A DNA stretch of 47,986 nt, taken from the NCBI GenBank assembly GCA_000226015.1, contig JH152834.1:189271-237256 (forward strand). Reading direction: 5' to 3'. Both the position numbers and the translations under genes were made by a program. Positions 9,771 through 22,598 of this stretch are shown here, piece after piece. The notes beneath the pieces are model-generated. The model made no database searches. It was not told where the DNA came from and worked only from the letters and a program-made list of their open reading frames with translations. Numbering within the stretch: position 1 is the first letter of the stretch; every line of letters starts with the position of its first letter. The stretch is from Mnemiopsis leidyi. Its lineage: Eukaryota > Ctenophora > Tentaculata > Lobata > Bolinopsidae.

Positions 9771-12700
9771 ATGGGAAAGCGAGGAGGAGGGCGTGTTCGA
9801 ATAAAACCCTCCCTCACTCAACTTGATGAGCTGGAACTGGGGTTATCTGCGGAGAGTGCCCAAGAACCGAACGTTGTAATCAACAATCGTCTTGTTACGG
9901 GTGTCAGGTAGTTATCGTCCATTTGTCTCTCTTACATTACACACCGGCTCGGTTTCCTTCTTTGATGTTGATGTTGCCATGGCAACCGTACTTGCATCAC
10001 TAGCTAGCTCTATCAATTAGCCCGATGTATAGTTTGAAACTTGTCCTTGCACGCGAATATTGATTTGAAGGTTAACACACAATTTAATTGTTCAGTATGG
10101 CGAGCGCACGCACGTTTTTTATTGCGCAGCGCGGACTTGAATAATTTCCACCCAATTTGGCCATTTATTCATTTGCTAGTGGGCATGTTTTGAACCCCTT
10201 AAGGCTAACAACCCAATATTACCAGAGCTTACAAGAACGCAAGTAAGTGGAAGAAGACAGTAGATGGAAGAGATGTTACTGAGGAGGACGGTGCAGCTGA
10301 CCCACTGTTAGAACTATCCTGGAATGCCCCTAAAAACAAGAACCTTGCTCTTCTGTTCTACTTCTTCAAACTAGCGGATGTAAGCACTTTTTCAGATAAG
10401 TAGCTGTAACTACTTTTTTGTTGTATTTACTAGTATATAATTCTGAAGTTGATGTTGGTGGTCAGAAGAGAAACGCACAGATAATTAAGGCTTGAATTCT
10501 TCGTTTAATTACATCATTAGTGCCTGTAATAAAATCAAATCAGATAACTATTTCTCAAACTAAGATTCAGATAACTCAAAGGATATAATAAAATGCTGTA
10601 CAGCAAAAAATGAACTTAAATTAAAGAAAAAAATGTTTGACTGATAGAAGGGTGGTCATAAAATTTAAATGAATTAAGGTATTTCTGAAGTTATGACATG
10701 GACTACTCTCCATGTCGTAATTGCACTGACCGACTTTACTCTTCTCTCAGAATCCTAACACTATAGCGAGTTTTGAGTACATAGACCAACTCTTGGCAGC
10801 TGGAGCTGACGTTAACGCTCAAGACAGGGTGGGGCAGACTCTGTTACACGAAGTAGCTAGAGATTGGAGCGACGATGTGGCCCAGTATCTTATCACCAAG
10901 GTTTGCTCGAAGTTTGGTCTTTATAACACCTTGAAATCAAAGGAAGTGTCGTTGTTCAATGTACGATACAGAATGGGATTTACTGAAAGTTTTTTTCGAC
11001 ATAATTTATGATAGGTTAAACTTCATTACCTACGTAATGGAAAAAACAAATCCTCATACAAACGATTAAAAAACAAACCCCCATCACAAAGCTAAACAAA
11101 CTTGTCAGGGAGCTCACATCAACACACCAGACTGTCAAGGGAGAACCCCCCTCCACATCGCCTGCCGGACCGAGAACGAGAGTGTGGTGAGATGTTTACT
11201 CCGGAACGGGGCAGCTAGTGAGGCTCTAACCGCTGGGGAGTTGCAGACTCCTCTCCACTACGCAGCTAGACACGATGCTGCTCAAGTCATTGAGGTGCTG
11301 CAGGAGTTTGGAGTGGGGCTCAATCCCAGGGACTACAAGGGGCGGACCCCCCTTCTGTTAGCTGCCGAGCTTGACCGGTCTGTTGCTGCCCTGCAACTGC
11401 TGGAGGCCGGGGCAAAGGCTGGCGTTATTGACAAAACAGGTGCGTATCGAATAAACCGGAGAAAATTACGTTAAGTTTTAGCAAATCATTTATCTTAAAG
11501 TAGATACAGCGTTAACCCGCGTATAAAGCATGACAGTCAGTTCCATACCTGTCCTCTACTTTACAGAGCTTGTTATAACCCACGTGATCAGGAGCTAAAT
11601 GTTAGAGTTCTTGAAAGTTCCCCCCTTTAAGGTTTACACACGTTGTGTGCAATGGTAGAGAAGATGCCGGGAGTTGCTTACAAAGCATTAGATCAGTTCC
11701 ACGTGACCAACAGAGGCAGTAGACAACAGTTCTTCTTCCTCAACTACCTGGAACCGGACCCGGATATAGACCAGCTCTCTTTTCTCAACATGTCCGTATT
11801 GGGGGCTGTAAGTTTCCGATATTATACGTTACTCACACCTTTTCGCTTTATTTACATTAAAATAAGGTAGCCCAATTTGCTAACCTCAGCCAATTTTACA
11901 AGGTACACATTCAAATTATATAAAGAGTGACCTAAAGTCTAAATGTAGTCCTCATATTACACTATCGTAACCAGAGCAATAATGATTTAATATACTAAAT
12001 TCAGATTGTATCCGCAAGAGAGTTGAAGCTGATGAACCACCCCGTGATTAGACAGATGATTAAGATCAAGTGGGGAAAGTTCGGACAATCCCGGTGTCTG
12101 ATAAACCTCCTGATATACGGAGTGTACCTTGTAGCCTGGACCTGCGTTGTCTTCATCTACCAACCCTGGAAGTTGGAGCAGATGAACAGCGGAGAAAGCT
12201 CCACCACAGACGAGGCGAACATCGTGTCTGTGGGCATAGCTGTCGCCCTATTTCTTTATTTGGTGGGTTTTTTTTGTCTTTTTTTTAATTTGGTGGGTTG
12301 AAGTGCTCAGAGCTAAACTCTTTAAGCTATTTTGTACCGGAAGATTCACTGATTTAGGAGCAAGTCCGAAACAATTTAATTAATAATGAGATGATCCAGG
12401 TTAGTGGCCTAACAACAATGAGCAAGGAACTTTAAGAATAATGCCGGCCGTCTTCTATTGGCCAAATTTAAACAGATTTCTTTAATTAAAATATGTACTA
12501 CATTGTTTACACTTCCACTCACAGCTAGGAGAAGAGTTTATGGATCTGTACCAAAGTGAGAAGGCTCACAGTCGATACAAGGAGTGGAGATCTAAACAGA
12601 TCGAGAAAGATCTGCAATATGTTCCTGACAAGCTTACCGAGGAGAAAGAGTATCTGCGGAAACAAGCTGAGGTGAGTTTCAAAACTGGAAATAAAGATTA

Positions 12701-14710
12701 TCTTCCTGGGGACCTCAGGCTTTATTGCTACGATTGGAGAGGATCGTAGAGAGAGCCACGCAGCGCCCGGTAAGAGGTTATTAGAAAATAGCTACCCTAC
12801 CAAGCTACCCTACCAAGACGGTTGTTGAAGATTAGATACATTCTTGACTCAATAAATCCTTATCGAGATATAACCGATAAGTCACCCTCTTCTCTGCAGA
12901 TAGTTCGAAACTCCAGCTCCAGATACGCTCAAGATCCCTGGAACTGGTACGACTGGCTGACCTACATCTCCATGTTCATCACCTCAATCTGTGTCCTGAC
13001 TTGTCTGTACGGCGAGAGTTTGAAGAGGGACGGTCTGGACGCGTACCGAGTATTCGCTCTCTGGACCAGCAGACTTATGTGTATCACTATAGTCCTCATC
13101 TGGTTCAAACTGTTCAAGTTAGTTCAAGTTTATTTTCTTGTAAACTTCAAAAATTATATTTCTCCTGTTCATTTACTTATAAACTTTAAACATAACATTT
13201 ATCCTGAAGGACTCGGACCATAACATCAACCTATACTCTCTTCACCAACAATCCCATCTTTATAGATACGTAAGAGTGTACTCGTTTTTGGGACCGTTTG
13301 TAGTAATCTTGGTGAACACAATCCACGACATCATGAAGATCTGCTTCGTCTTTGTCGTCTTCTTCGTCCCCACAGTTGCCGTTTATTATCAGTTCTACTA
13401 CAACGCGGGTGGAACTTTCTTTGGAGGAGTCAGACAAACTCTATTCACAGTTTTCAGGTAAAATACAAAATGGTGTTAGATCCGTATTCTTCTAAATTCT
13501 CAAATCTAATTGCTCATTCTTCTAGATTACTGCTCTACTACTTACTAGACTCATACAGTTTAATGAATTAATAATAAAGTTTAATCAATTAATCATACAG
13601 TTTAATCAATTCACTGATCCGGCACTGCTCGCTCACGTCTTTAAGCACTTACCCAAAATTTTGATCAAGTTCGATCGTGATTCATACTTCAGGATGCTGC
13701 TGGTTGACGATTACGGATACGAAGAAATGACTGGAGAAAATACCGAACATACCATAGACGGGATTAAAGTAAAACCTGAAATCAGCTGGACAGATTTTCT
13801 TGTTTGTTATTGGTTGATTGTTGGTGCGATCATCATACTGAATCTGTTTATTGGTGAGTTACTCATACTATCTAATCTGTTTATTGGTGAGTTACTCATA
13901 CTCCATTTGACCCTTATCCGTAGATTTAATCGTTTGAGAATCGACTTTCATTCATTGATGAGCTTTAACAATTTCAACGAATTTTCCAGACTATAAAAAA
14001 CATTTTCAGCCCTGATGTCGGACACGTTCCAAAGAGTGTTTGATAACGCGGTGGAAGTTGCACTTCTGGAGAGAGCAACTATCGTCTGTAACATAGAGAA
14101 CAGTTTACCTGCTTCCAGAAAACGAAAATTCCTGAGGTACAGCTGAGTTTAGTACCAAACGAAGAGTTTAATCATGTGCATCGATTTGCTAAAGGTACAG
14201 GAAACCCAAAGGTGAAATTCTGAACAGCTGCACCCAAACTAATTACTTTACCAGGTACTTGAAAGAGAAGTGTGCTCCTTTAGAAGAGTACTACGATGAT
14301 GACGAGGACGAAGACGAAGAGGGAGAGGTCAAGAAGTTCACGGAACAGGTACAATTAGATTTCATGTCTCTAGAAATTTCACGTAGCATTTCACGTAGCA
14401 TAATTGTGATGAAGCGTTTCAATAAAAACAAAATTAATGAAATAATAAGAATGTTTGTCAGACGTTTGAGCTGGTGAAGACTCTGCAAACAGACCTGGAT
14501 CACTGGAAAGAAGACGTGGTGAAAGAGATGAAGACAGTCATGGACCATCAAGTTGCAACTCAGCGGAAAGAAATCAGCAAACTTCAAGAGACAGTCAGAC
14601 ATCTAACTCGGGTGTTAGAAGCACAGAGCACCTTCAAGAAGGGGCTGGGTAGTGGGAGTAGCGGTAGGAGGGGCAGGAGTGGCGGCAGATCTGGTGATGA
14701 GAATAAGTGA
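9771..14710 (+). CDS. ankyrin-repeat TRP channel (TRPA/TRPV-like), 13 exons
   Basis: Exons: 9771-9907, 10226-10379, 10751-10900, 11109-11439, 11632-11807, 12005-12262, 12525-12671, 12900-13117, 13266-13457, 13693-13853, 14010-14136, 14255-14348 and 14462-14710. All phases fit, giving about 797 residues. Four or five ankyrin repeats lie at residues 100-260 (GRTPLHIACRTENESVVRCL). A linker follows (CAMVEKMPGVAYKALDQF), then the pre-S1 signature LMNHPVIRQMIKIKWGKFG. Six membrane helices enclose a pore loop (MLLVDDYGYEEM, near 588), and S6 ends NLFIALMSDTFQRV. After S6 come an acidic run (EEYYDDDEDEDEEGE), a coiled coil and a Gly/Ser/Arg tail. The linker and pre-S1 resemble TRPA; the short ankyrin block and S6 are more TRPV-like. 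The donor of exon 10 is duplicated in tandem. The acceptor of exon 5 is AAG rather than CAG or TAG. Confidence 0.9.
13841..13902 (+). repeat. 33-base tandem duplication of an exon-intron border
   Basis: Unit aatctgtttattggtgagtt plus 13 bases occurs at 13841-13873 and again from 13874. It carries the last 13 bases of TRP exon 10 and its GTGAGT donor, so two identical donors lie 33 bases apart (GT at 13854 and 13887). The period is a multiple of three with no stop, so either donor keeps the frame. Confidence 0.9.
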
Positions 14711-15452
14711 ACTCTTGTTACTGACAGAGCTGTTTGGTTGTCAAATATGCATTTCCTTGATATCAAATCGGTATGATAATGATTTACCCTGTACTGAAGA
14801 ATGCGTTGGAGAAAGATGGATGCATTGAATAGAAGGTGTTCTATATAAAACTCGAATCTTGATGTTAAGAGCAATGGTCAACGTTAAATTAATGAGTGTG
14901 TTGTAATTGTGTACTTTTACCTTTTTATTTGGCTTTAGTATTTTACTTATTATGTTATTTGACAGCCGATCATATTTGTTTATTTGATTTCTTACCTTTA
15001 AAGCTTTAAGTTTGACCTTTTTACCAAACAAAATCAGGGATTTGTATAAATATGATTGGAAATCAGATATGAGCAAATCAGAAGCTTCTTAATTAATTTA
15101 AATCACGAAAAGTGAAAACTAACTGATTAACTAACTAATTAAACATGTTAACATTGTCTCTATAGCCAATGTTATCACGTTGAATTAACAATATCATCAT
15201 ATCATTTGAAGCTTATAATCTGATGTCTTGTCTTTCATTTATTCAGAATTTGTGTAAACAAGCAGAAAAAACATTATCACTCAATTCGTGGCCTAAACTC
15301 GAAATAAACACAACTGAAGAAAAAGGGAATGTTCTAACTGGGGGTCACTGTGAGTCTGCTGGAGCTTCAGGTATGTCCATCACACGTTCTGCTGCGTTTA
15401 TCTGAATGGGGTGAACTCTAATAAGTTGTTTTCTCGACGGTTTTCTGCTTTT
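14711..15452. other. 3' flank of the TRP gene, one possible exon
   Basis: Mostly AT-rich 3' UTR-like sequence. Segment 15247-15370 on the plus strand has an acceptor (tttattcag) and a donor (gcttcag then gtatgt), with an open frame beginning NLCKQAEKTLSLNSWPKLE. It might be an orphan or alternative exon. I found no partner exon. Confidence 0.35.
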
Positions 15453-16145
15453 CTAGGTAACTAAAGATATTATTGTATCATATAAAAGCAGGCTGGAAGG
15501 ACACAAAAAGTAATAATTCCAAACCTTGGCTATCCAGTTCCTCCACTTCTGAGATCGGAGTCTCTGTATAACCCTGGCAGGGAGTATCGAAACGAGCCGG
15601 TCCATGCGGGGGACCCTGTTTCCGTGTCCCACACTTTCCTGACTGCTCGAGCTGATGCTGGAGGAGCTGCTGGAGGTGCTGATCTCGTCATAGTCGGTGT
15701 CCTCACTGCTGCTGAAACTCTCACTGTGGCACAGAGCGCGGGGTATCAGGGGTGGAATATGTACTGTGATTATTATTTGTAATTGAATTTAAGACAATTT
15801 AGATTAAACTAATTACACTAACAGAAATCAATTTGTCGGTATAAAAAGATGAATTTGTCCGAGCCCCCTCCCCCTCCTGAATTAAAAGAAACTTTAGTTA
15901 AATCAGACAATATACCTGAAATCAGCCGCTCTCTCCACCTTCCTAATTGTAATCTTCATGGGGAAGCCGCTAGCAGCAGCCGTGCTGAGCCTCCTAGCTA
16001 GGACAGATCCCCGCCTGAGTGTGTTCCTGATTCCCTTCTCGCACTTAGCCAGGAAGCTCAACTCCTGACTCTGCTCGGTGTAGCGCATCCTCAAGTACCT
16101 ACATCCGCTTAGATCGCTCACTTCGTTCTCTGCTAGCTTCGCCAT
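15453..16145 (-). CDS. unknown Ser-rich protein, two coding exons
   Basis: Coding exons 16145-15916 and 15723-15453 on the minus strand join in phase (AG + T) to about 166 residues. A non-coding first exon is likely, because there is a donor (aaag then gtaggc) near 16225 and an acceptor (cattcccccag) at 16150, leaving a 75-base intron. The start MAKLAENEVSDLSGCRYLR is the first ATG after that acceptor. The first exon is basic and Arg-rich (GIRNTLRRGSVLARRL). The second begins with a long Ser run mixed with acidic residues (SSSEDTDYDEIST), then a basic helical part (ILPARVIQRLRSQKWRNW). The last 23 residues may instead be intron, because a possible donor (gccaag then gtttgg) sits at 15525. No domain is recognised. 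Confidence 0.55.
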
Positions 16146-16225
16146 TGATCTGGGGGAATGACAACACGTGTTTAATAATAAATGCCGGATTTTGTTGAAA
16201 TTTGACAAGATGATATCCGCCTACC

Positions 16226-17620
16226 TTTCTATAACCGCGACAAGTTGAAATTACAGTGCCTAGCACCATTTTGAGGTTATTTTGCAGTCAACTTCAAGGT
16301 CCTTCAGTAACTAAGGTCACAATTAAGGTAGTATTGGTATATCATGAATTAATAATTAGTTTAATTGTTGTCTTAATCTTATGATATATTTTGTTCGACC
16401 GCTTTTCACGATTATGTTGTCAAGACTTTTAGGATAAACCCAATTCAAATTAATTCAATTATCCACGCTAATTAATCGATTCATTAGATCAAGATTTGGC
16501 TGAAGCTCAATTGCAAAGTTTTGCTTAATCTTTAAGATATCTTAGGAAATGAACATATAATGCAATAATCAAAAAGGCCAGAGAGAACGGCATTCCTTTT
16601 TGAGGTCAATCTATGTCAAATAGACTAACTCAAGTTAAAATGTTTGGCCCCTTGAGAAGTCTGCAAGCAGGACCAATAAATTTTGGAAAATAAAATGAGT
16701 TTTAAAAGTTTTGAAAATTTGCGATACCTTCCCAAGAATACCGTTTTCTATAAAGATGATAATCTTTAAGAACACCTGTTTTCATAAATTGAAAACATGA
16801 TAGATGATAATTTGTCATTTTGTCCATATTTGGTATAGTTACCGGGACTCTTGTAGCTAAAACTCAAATCCCTTAGCCTGTGAGCTAGCTAGCCTCTAGA
16901 GCAGCTGTTTTAGTTGCGAAATTCGCAGTTGTCAGTGTGTCTATGTTAATGTAGTTTCTATTGAAATATTGAGCAGCTTTAACTTGAACTTAATGAGTTA
17001 TTCTGATCTGGTGAACTGAAACTATCAGTCAAAGCTCGTTCTCGGACTGTGACGTCAAATACATGTCACTGTTCCACATTCACATCTCCTTGAAAACTTA
17101 AGACTCTGAAAGTGCTGGCGCTGTTCAGTATAACAGGCAGTTGTATGTACCACTATTATAGCAACAATCAACATATTATGTGATTTACACGTCTCTCTTC
17201 TAATTGTGCTCCACCTGCAATTGTCATCTGCAGCTGCTCTCCTAATGTCACTATACAATGTACACTACACACTACTTGCTCTACCTTGCTCTTTACCCTC
17301 CCCCTTTACGTGCTAACTTGTATTCTGCTATCCTATATTCCTATAGCTCTCTAGAGCTGTGTGTAGTTGGTAGCTGCGGGTTTCTAGAGAGTAGGCTTCT
17401 CGATTTTGTTAAAGGAAGCTTTCATTCGTCTGAGCTATAGTTCGCTAAGCAGCTAAGAAGTTCGTTCGCCTTGCTTTCCACATTCATCATGATAGCATGT
17501 TTTTACTGATCAGCAGTTGTTTCTCATACAATACGTCGAGATCCCAATTCTTCCTTTGACACTTTCCCAATTTTAAGCCTGCCAACTGTAACATAAACCC
17601 CCGAAGACAGGATAACATAG
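16226..17620. other. intergenic upstream region
   Basis: AT-rich sequence between the divergent unknown gene and the XK-related gene. No exon with a recognisable domain is visible. It should hold both promoters and the XK-related 5' UTR, which ends after a possible acceptor (gaagacag) about ten bases before the ATG. Confidence 0.5.
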
Positions 17621-19378
17621 ATGCTAGAAAGAGCCAAGAGAGGATCATGTGGACACAGCTGTACCGTTCTTCCTCTCCACAGACAAATCTTCCTGGTAGC
17701 CAGCAGTGTGCTCTACTGTGCGGACATCTTCACCGACATCTACGTAGCTATCGACACCCTAGTCCGGGGTGACGACCCGGATGTTGGGGTACTGATGCTC
17801 TTCTTCGTTGTCGTACCGCTCATCTACGGGAACTACATCACCCAGAGCAACAGGTTCGGGAGGATCCGGTACATCAACCCGGAACTTAACGCCTTCACTA
17901 TCGATAAGGAGAGGATAAAGGGGCGCCCCTTCCTGAGGACGTTAGCTCCCTATAGGTGGGATTCAGCGGTGCATGTTGGGTTTAACATCCTCTGTCTACT
18001 GCAGATGGGAATCCTCATAGATGTGATGGAGATGTTGATGCACAAGGTTCAGGAGATTCCCAATATTGGACAGCAATATTCTCACTACTGCTATATCCGC
18101 CGATTGGAGGTTGGTTTTCATTTCTGGTAAATCGTCTGAAATTGACTTCTTGTTGGCAGTATCATAAAAGGAAGCAAGGAAGTTTTTTTTACTTACTTTG
18201 AATCTGTTGCCTTTTTTCATAGTCATACTAATTTTTCCCCGCTTTACGTTCTTTAATTCGATTCATTTCAGGTGATGCTAGAAAATTGTCCCCAGCTGAT
18301 TCTCCAAGTGTGTGCCCTAATAAAGGACGAAGACTGGCTGACGCGAACTCTTGGCACAGCTTCAACCAGTCTTGATACTGACGGTGGAATCACAGTGAAC
18401 GATACAATCAGAATAGTCTCCTTAGTTTTCACGATTATAGCACTTCCTCTAGCCCTCTGTGCTGACGAGGAGGCAGGGAGGTACTGCTCCAGAGTGAGTT
18501 TCGACCTTGTCATGGAGGTGGAGGTGTGTGGTCTGATACCGGTTAATCTCCAGTTAACCGTCTTGTATTTGGGTTTCCTCCTCATCATCGTCTCCAGGAT
18601 AACACTCATAGCGCTTCTTTATGTGTTCTGTCTTATGAGGGATCTGACTTTAAAACCTGCAGAAAACTTTCCAAACATGGTTACCCCTCTGTGTGTTGAG
18701 GCTCATCACTTGGTCATCTTTGTCATATACCTCATCAACCAGAGACTAACAGAGACTAATAAATCTCTGATTATTATTGAAAAGTTGCAACGGTTAAACA
18801 TGTTCGTTTCCTTTCTTTTCTTTTCGTTCAGTGAAGTTTTCCTGATTCTATTACAGTTTCCCCAACGATATCGACGAGCAATTCGAGCAAGGTCCAAGGA
18901 GCTAGATAAGGGGGACGAGAGATTTAAATCGTTTTACTTTCTCTACATCTTCAATTTGTTAGAGTTTATTGCTTTCACTGTTGTTCTATCCAAAAGCGAT
19001 ATCTTTGGAAGTACAAAAGACAGTCCGACTTCCACAAGAATCGAGCAAGCAAGAAAGATACAGAGGGTTCTAACTCACGATAGGATGTTGAGAGGTGCAT
19101 ATTCCAGCATTGCCTGCTATCTCCTTGCCGCTGTTTTCTTCATCTCCTACCATAGTCCCTGGTTGCATCCTGACCGTCTCAAGAAGAGAGCGTCCTATAA
19201 ATCCGCAGATGTCACTATCTATGGGAAAACTCCGTATTGTGCCAGAACGGACACTGACAAGTGCAAAGTGCCGAAGTTACCAAAGATGTCTGGTTGTGTG
19301 ATGAGTAGTGCTGTTCAGGAGCAGGGTCTCTTGGACAGTTCTATCGAAATTAGGGAGGTCGGAGACGCAGCAGTTTAG
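17621..19378 (+). CDS. XK-related multipass membrane protein
   Basis: Two exons, 17621-18109 and 18272-19378, join in phase 0 across a 162-base intron to about 531 residues. XK-related (XKR) proteins sit in the plasma membrane. Some members scramble phospholipids and expose phosphatidylserine on dying cells, so a scramblase or transport role is plausible. Family marks are the acidic first helix (VLYCADIFTDIYVAI), the sequence across the splice joint (LEVMLENCPQLILQVCAL, near residue 163), and eight or more hydrophobic segments up to about residue 470 (for example LGFLLIIVSRITLIALLYVF). A charged cytoplasmic loop contains QRYRRAIRARSKELDKGDE. I see no clear caspase site (DxxD) near the C terminus. 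The exact XKR subfamily cannot be told from the sequence alone. Confidence 0.8.
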
Positions 19379-20680
19379 CAGTAGGAGTTAGTATTAGGAG
19401 TTAGTATTATAGTTCTTTAGTTCATTAGCTAGAGCTACTTGACTGGCACTTCTTAAGAATCATTTATTTTCTCTGATAGAAATTACAAATACAACCTAGG
19501 TTTAAGGAAGGGATTATAAGCTGTTAAGATATAATGTACGATCTTTTACTGACAAGGACACAAACTAATTATCCTAAATCACAGCTTGAGTCGAATTAAG
19601 GTTGTACCAACATCTAACAACTGGTACTGAGCATGGGATCATTAAGAAATATTTGTGAGTTGACCTACCTACATATGTTAATTTACTGGCATAATTACGA
19701 TTTACTTTCAAGTTACAATTTTCAAAATCTACATTTCTTTTATTTCAAATTATGGCTAGCCAAATTACGGCTTGACGAGATTATATCCCTCTAACGTTCG
19801 TTTAGCTTTAAGCTGCGAGAGTCGGGTGTAACCGCGAGTCGCGACCAATTATGGCTAAAGAATAACGGCTAAAGAATTATGAATTTAGAGTTTAAGGTGT
19901 TAAGGTAAATGATTTTTATGACTTTTTATTTGTATCTTGCTTCAATCTTTCATTGCTTTTTGATAATTGATTCACATTGAATTAAGCTTACGCTTCAAAA
20001 AAATAGTCTTATTTCTGTTAACAAGACTACATAATGCATTGCGATCTGACCCGATGATTTCGCCATCATACATCATATAAAATTAATTATGGTCATGCAC
20101 CGATCATATTAATTATTAGATTTTCTTGAAAATTGAACTTTGTTATTTATTTTTGTTATTTATTTTTGTATCAGTATATGAAAAAAAAACCTTGAGGTGA
20201 CCGGCCAAAATGTATTTAATAACTAACTTTCTTGTCGGGTTTAAAAACTGTTGAGCAAAGAGCTGGGAGAAGGAGAGTGGTTCAGAATCCTTTCTTGCCG
20301 GCTGTGTTCGGGGTTTGCTTTCTTCCTCTTTTATAGCATCTACTCGACTGTTCCAATCCTAGTGTGGACAAATATTAGCCATAATTTCAGCAGCGGGACT
20401 CCCCAAACATAGCAAGTTTTACATCACGTGGCTAAATCAGATGTGCAACAAATTAAATCTCCCGCGAACATATCCAGGGTTCGACTCTCTGTCATGACAT
20501 TTTAGTGGTAAAGCTAGAGTCTTGGTAAGGCTAAAATCTCAGGGCCTTCGTAAAAAAGAACATAGAAATAGCTGACGCGGATACAATCATAATCATAAAT
20601 TATAACGGTTAGAATCATAATCATAAATTATAACAAATTGTGTGAAAATATCTCAAAGCAGTGCTAACATGTATTTTTGT
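19379..20680. other. intergenic, repeat fragments only
   Basis: AT-rich with no gene seen. It contains a fragment at 19772-19840 that also occurs near 33326-33400, and a short direct repeat (aatcataatcataaattata) around 20585-20635. Confidence 0.5.
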
Positions 20681-22598
20681 TTAGGTCACCTGTAGTTTTT
20701 CGTTGAGTTTTTGATTCAACTTTTCCAGATTAATCCTCAACTTATCCCTCCTGACATTGCTCGAGTTCTGAAGGATGATGGAGCGGGTGACGGGGAACTT
20801 GATCTTGGTGCCGAGCAGAGCGATGACACGTTCTCTGACCTTGTCGTCGTTAGGGATGACACATCTGTAACAGGAGGGGCTGCGGGTTATAGGGGAGTTA
20901 CCTCGACAAAACCGCCGTGTTTATATACTGTAGAGAGAAGTATCAACCCTCATACAAGAATACATATACTGTAGAGATAGGTGTTATGTGACATGATATA
21001 CGTGCAAGTAAAAATATTACTGTGGAGAGAAGTTTTATGTATCTATTTATGTCTATCAACTCCCCTACAAGAAGTTTTATGTGACATGATATTATACTTG
21101 CAAATATGCCAAAAGTTGAAAAACGATGGTGAGGAATTATAGTGCCCATTGGTAATTATTAATCAATCTGTATCACCATTTGAAACTGAGAACTTATAAA
21201 TGTTAAACTTGGAGTTAGTGAAATCTATCAAAGTCATCAGATTATCAATCAAAATCCAAACTTCTGACCTGGACCCAGCACAGAGTCCACCACACTCCAA
21301 ATCTCGAATACAATGGTATGCGCAGACAGGCTTGCAGCTGCTCTTGCAGTTCACCTCGCAGGCCTTGAGTGTAGCGTCGTGCTGCTGGGAGGTGTAGTGC
21401 TCACACTTCGAGAGGAAATCTGGAACAGTATCAGTATTGGAGATATCATATTTTATGTGCATATCATAGGCAGTAGATTGTTGCTTCTGCAAAGTGTACC
21501 AATGACTAATGAAACATGGACTTGGAAACCTGACTTCTATACAAGTTTCTTTAACTTATAACTGTCATTTAAACCTGTACATTAAAAAACTGCACCATGA
21601 TTACCCGCTGTGTCTAGATCGAGAGATGTCATCAGAGTTTCCAACTCCTCTGTCGTGAACTCAGAGGAGTCAATGGTGATCGGATCAGCGTTCTCCACCA
21701 TGGGTATCATGCTGGCCTTGGCGGTGGTGGAGGCATCAGAAGAGTCGGGTTGGAGCTGCGGACACAATGTCGCCACCTTCTGTCCCGACAGTCCTATAAT
21801 GTCGGCACTGTCAGACGGCGAGCGGTCCAGCGGCGATTTCTTTGTCTTTTTGCTGCTTTTCTTAGTCCAACTTTTGGTGGTTGATGGTCGGCAGTTGTCC
21901 TCGAAGTTGGCGGCTCCATGGTAACTGACTTTGTTTTCCACCTTGGTTTTCCACTTGGTGACTTTTTTACCAGAGTTGCCATGGCAACATTTTTCGACTA
22001 GTTCTATCGTGGTTGACTCAGCAAGATTATCACTGCAGTGCCCAACCTGGTATTAAAAAACAAATAACATTTTATTATTGATGCTTTCTAACAAACCTTC
22101 AAGAAAATGCCAACTAATTTAACAAAAAGAAAAAAAGAAAACTAACAAGATGAAATCGATACAAGAACATCTCAAGAAACTCCCAACGTGCCTACTCCAT
22201 ACCCTTACCTTGTTTCTACTAGATTTTGGTCTCAAATCGGAAAGTTTGTGAGATTTTTTCTTAGAGTTGGATCTGGAACTTGAAGACGCAGAGTTAATGT
22301 AGTTCCTGTTTCCAACTGGAGACAACCGGGAGGGGGGAGGTCTTCCCGGATTGAAGAGTCCTTTTATCGATAGCTTCCTGGTGTACTTTGAGATACTGCC
22401 TCGAGCCTTGGTGTAGTTGCTGACCCTTATCTTTTTATCAGTTCGAGCTTTTGGGGCCGACTTTAACCGGGCGATAGGCGGTGATTTGAACAGTTTCCTA
22501 TCCATCTTGGCTGAGAGAGTGTCGAGTTGGAGGTTTATTTCCGAGAGTTGTGGGTTTGATCGAATGTTGGGACGACTGCTAGAATCAGGCAAAACCAT
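20681..22598 (-). CDS. unknown basic/Cys-rich protein, four exons
   Basis: Minus-strand exons 22598-22209, 22046-21605, 21419-21269 and 20864-20681 join in phase to about 388 residues, ending at TAA. The start is the first ATG after an in-frame stop. Exon 1 is very basic and Ser-rich (SSSSRSNSKKKSHKLSDLR). Exon 2 has a Lys/Ser part (KSWTKKSSKKTKKSPLD) and an acidic part (SSEFTTEELETLMTSLDLD). Exon 3 packs eight cysteines into 50 residues (CEVNCKSSCKPVCAYHC). Exon 4 is a charged helical tail (VREERVIALLG-like VRERVIALLG, ending LNQKLNEKLQ). There is no signal peptide, so an intracellular, perhaps nuclear, metal-binding or scaffold protein is possible. I do not recognise the family. The intron between exons 3 and 4 holds degenerate short repeats (atactgtagaga). 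Confidence 0.7.

Noticed and set aside
11568..11600. Alternative acceptor (ctttacag) for TRP exon 5
   Set aside because: It leads to a stop after about ten codons; the later tttaag acceptor at 11631 gives the conserved linker in frame.
12720..12775. Possible 18-base micro-exon between TRP exons 7 and 8
   Set aside because: A donor (cccg then gtaaga) exists but no good acceptor; exons 7 and 8 already join in phase without it.
20420..20500. tRNA-like B box (gggttcgactctctg) with a possible A box upstream
   Set aside because: The acceptor and T-arm halves do not pair, so I do not call a tRNA or SINE.
20711..20974. 87-residue plus-strand open frame
   Set aside because: It is antisense to the last exon of the Cys-rich gene, which joins in phase and ends at a proper stop.
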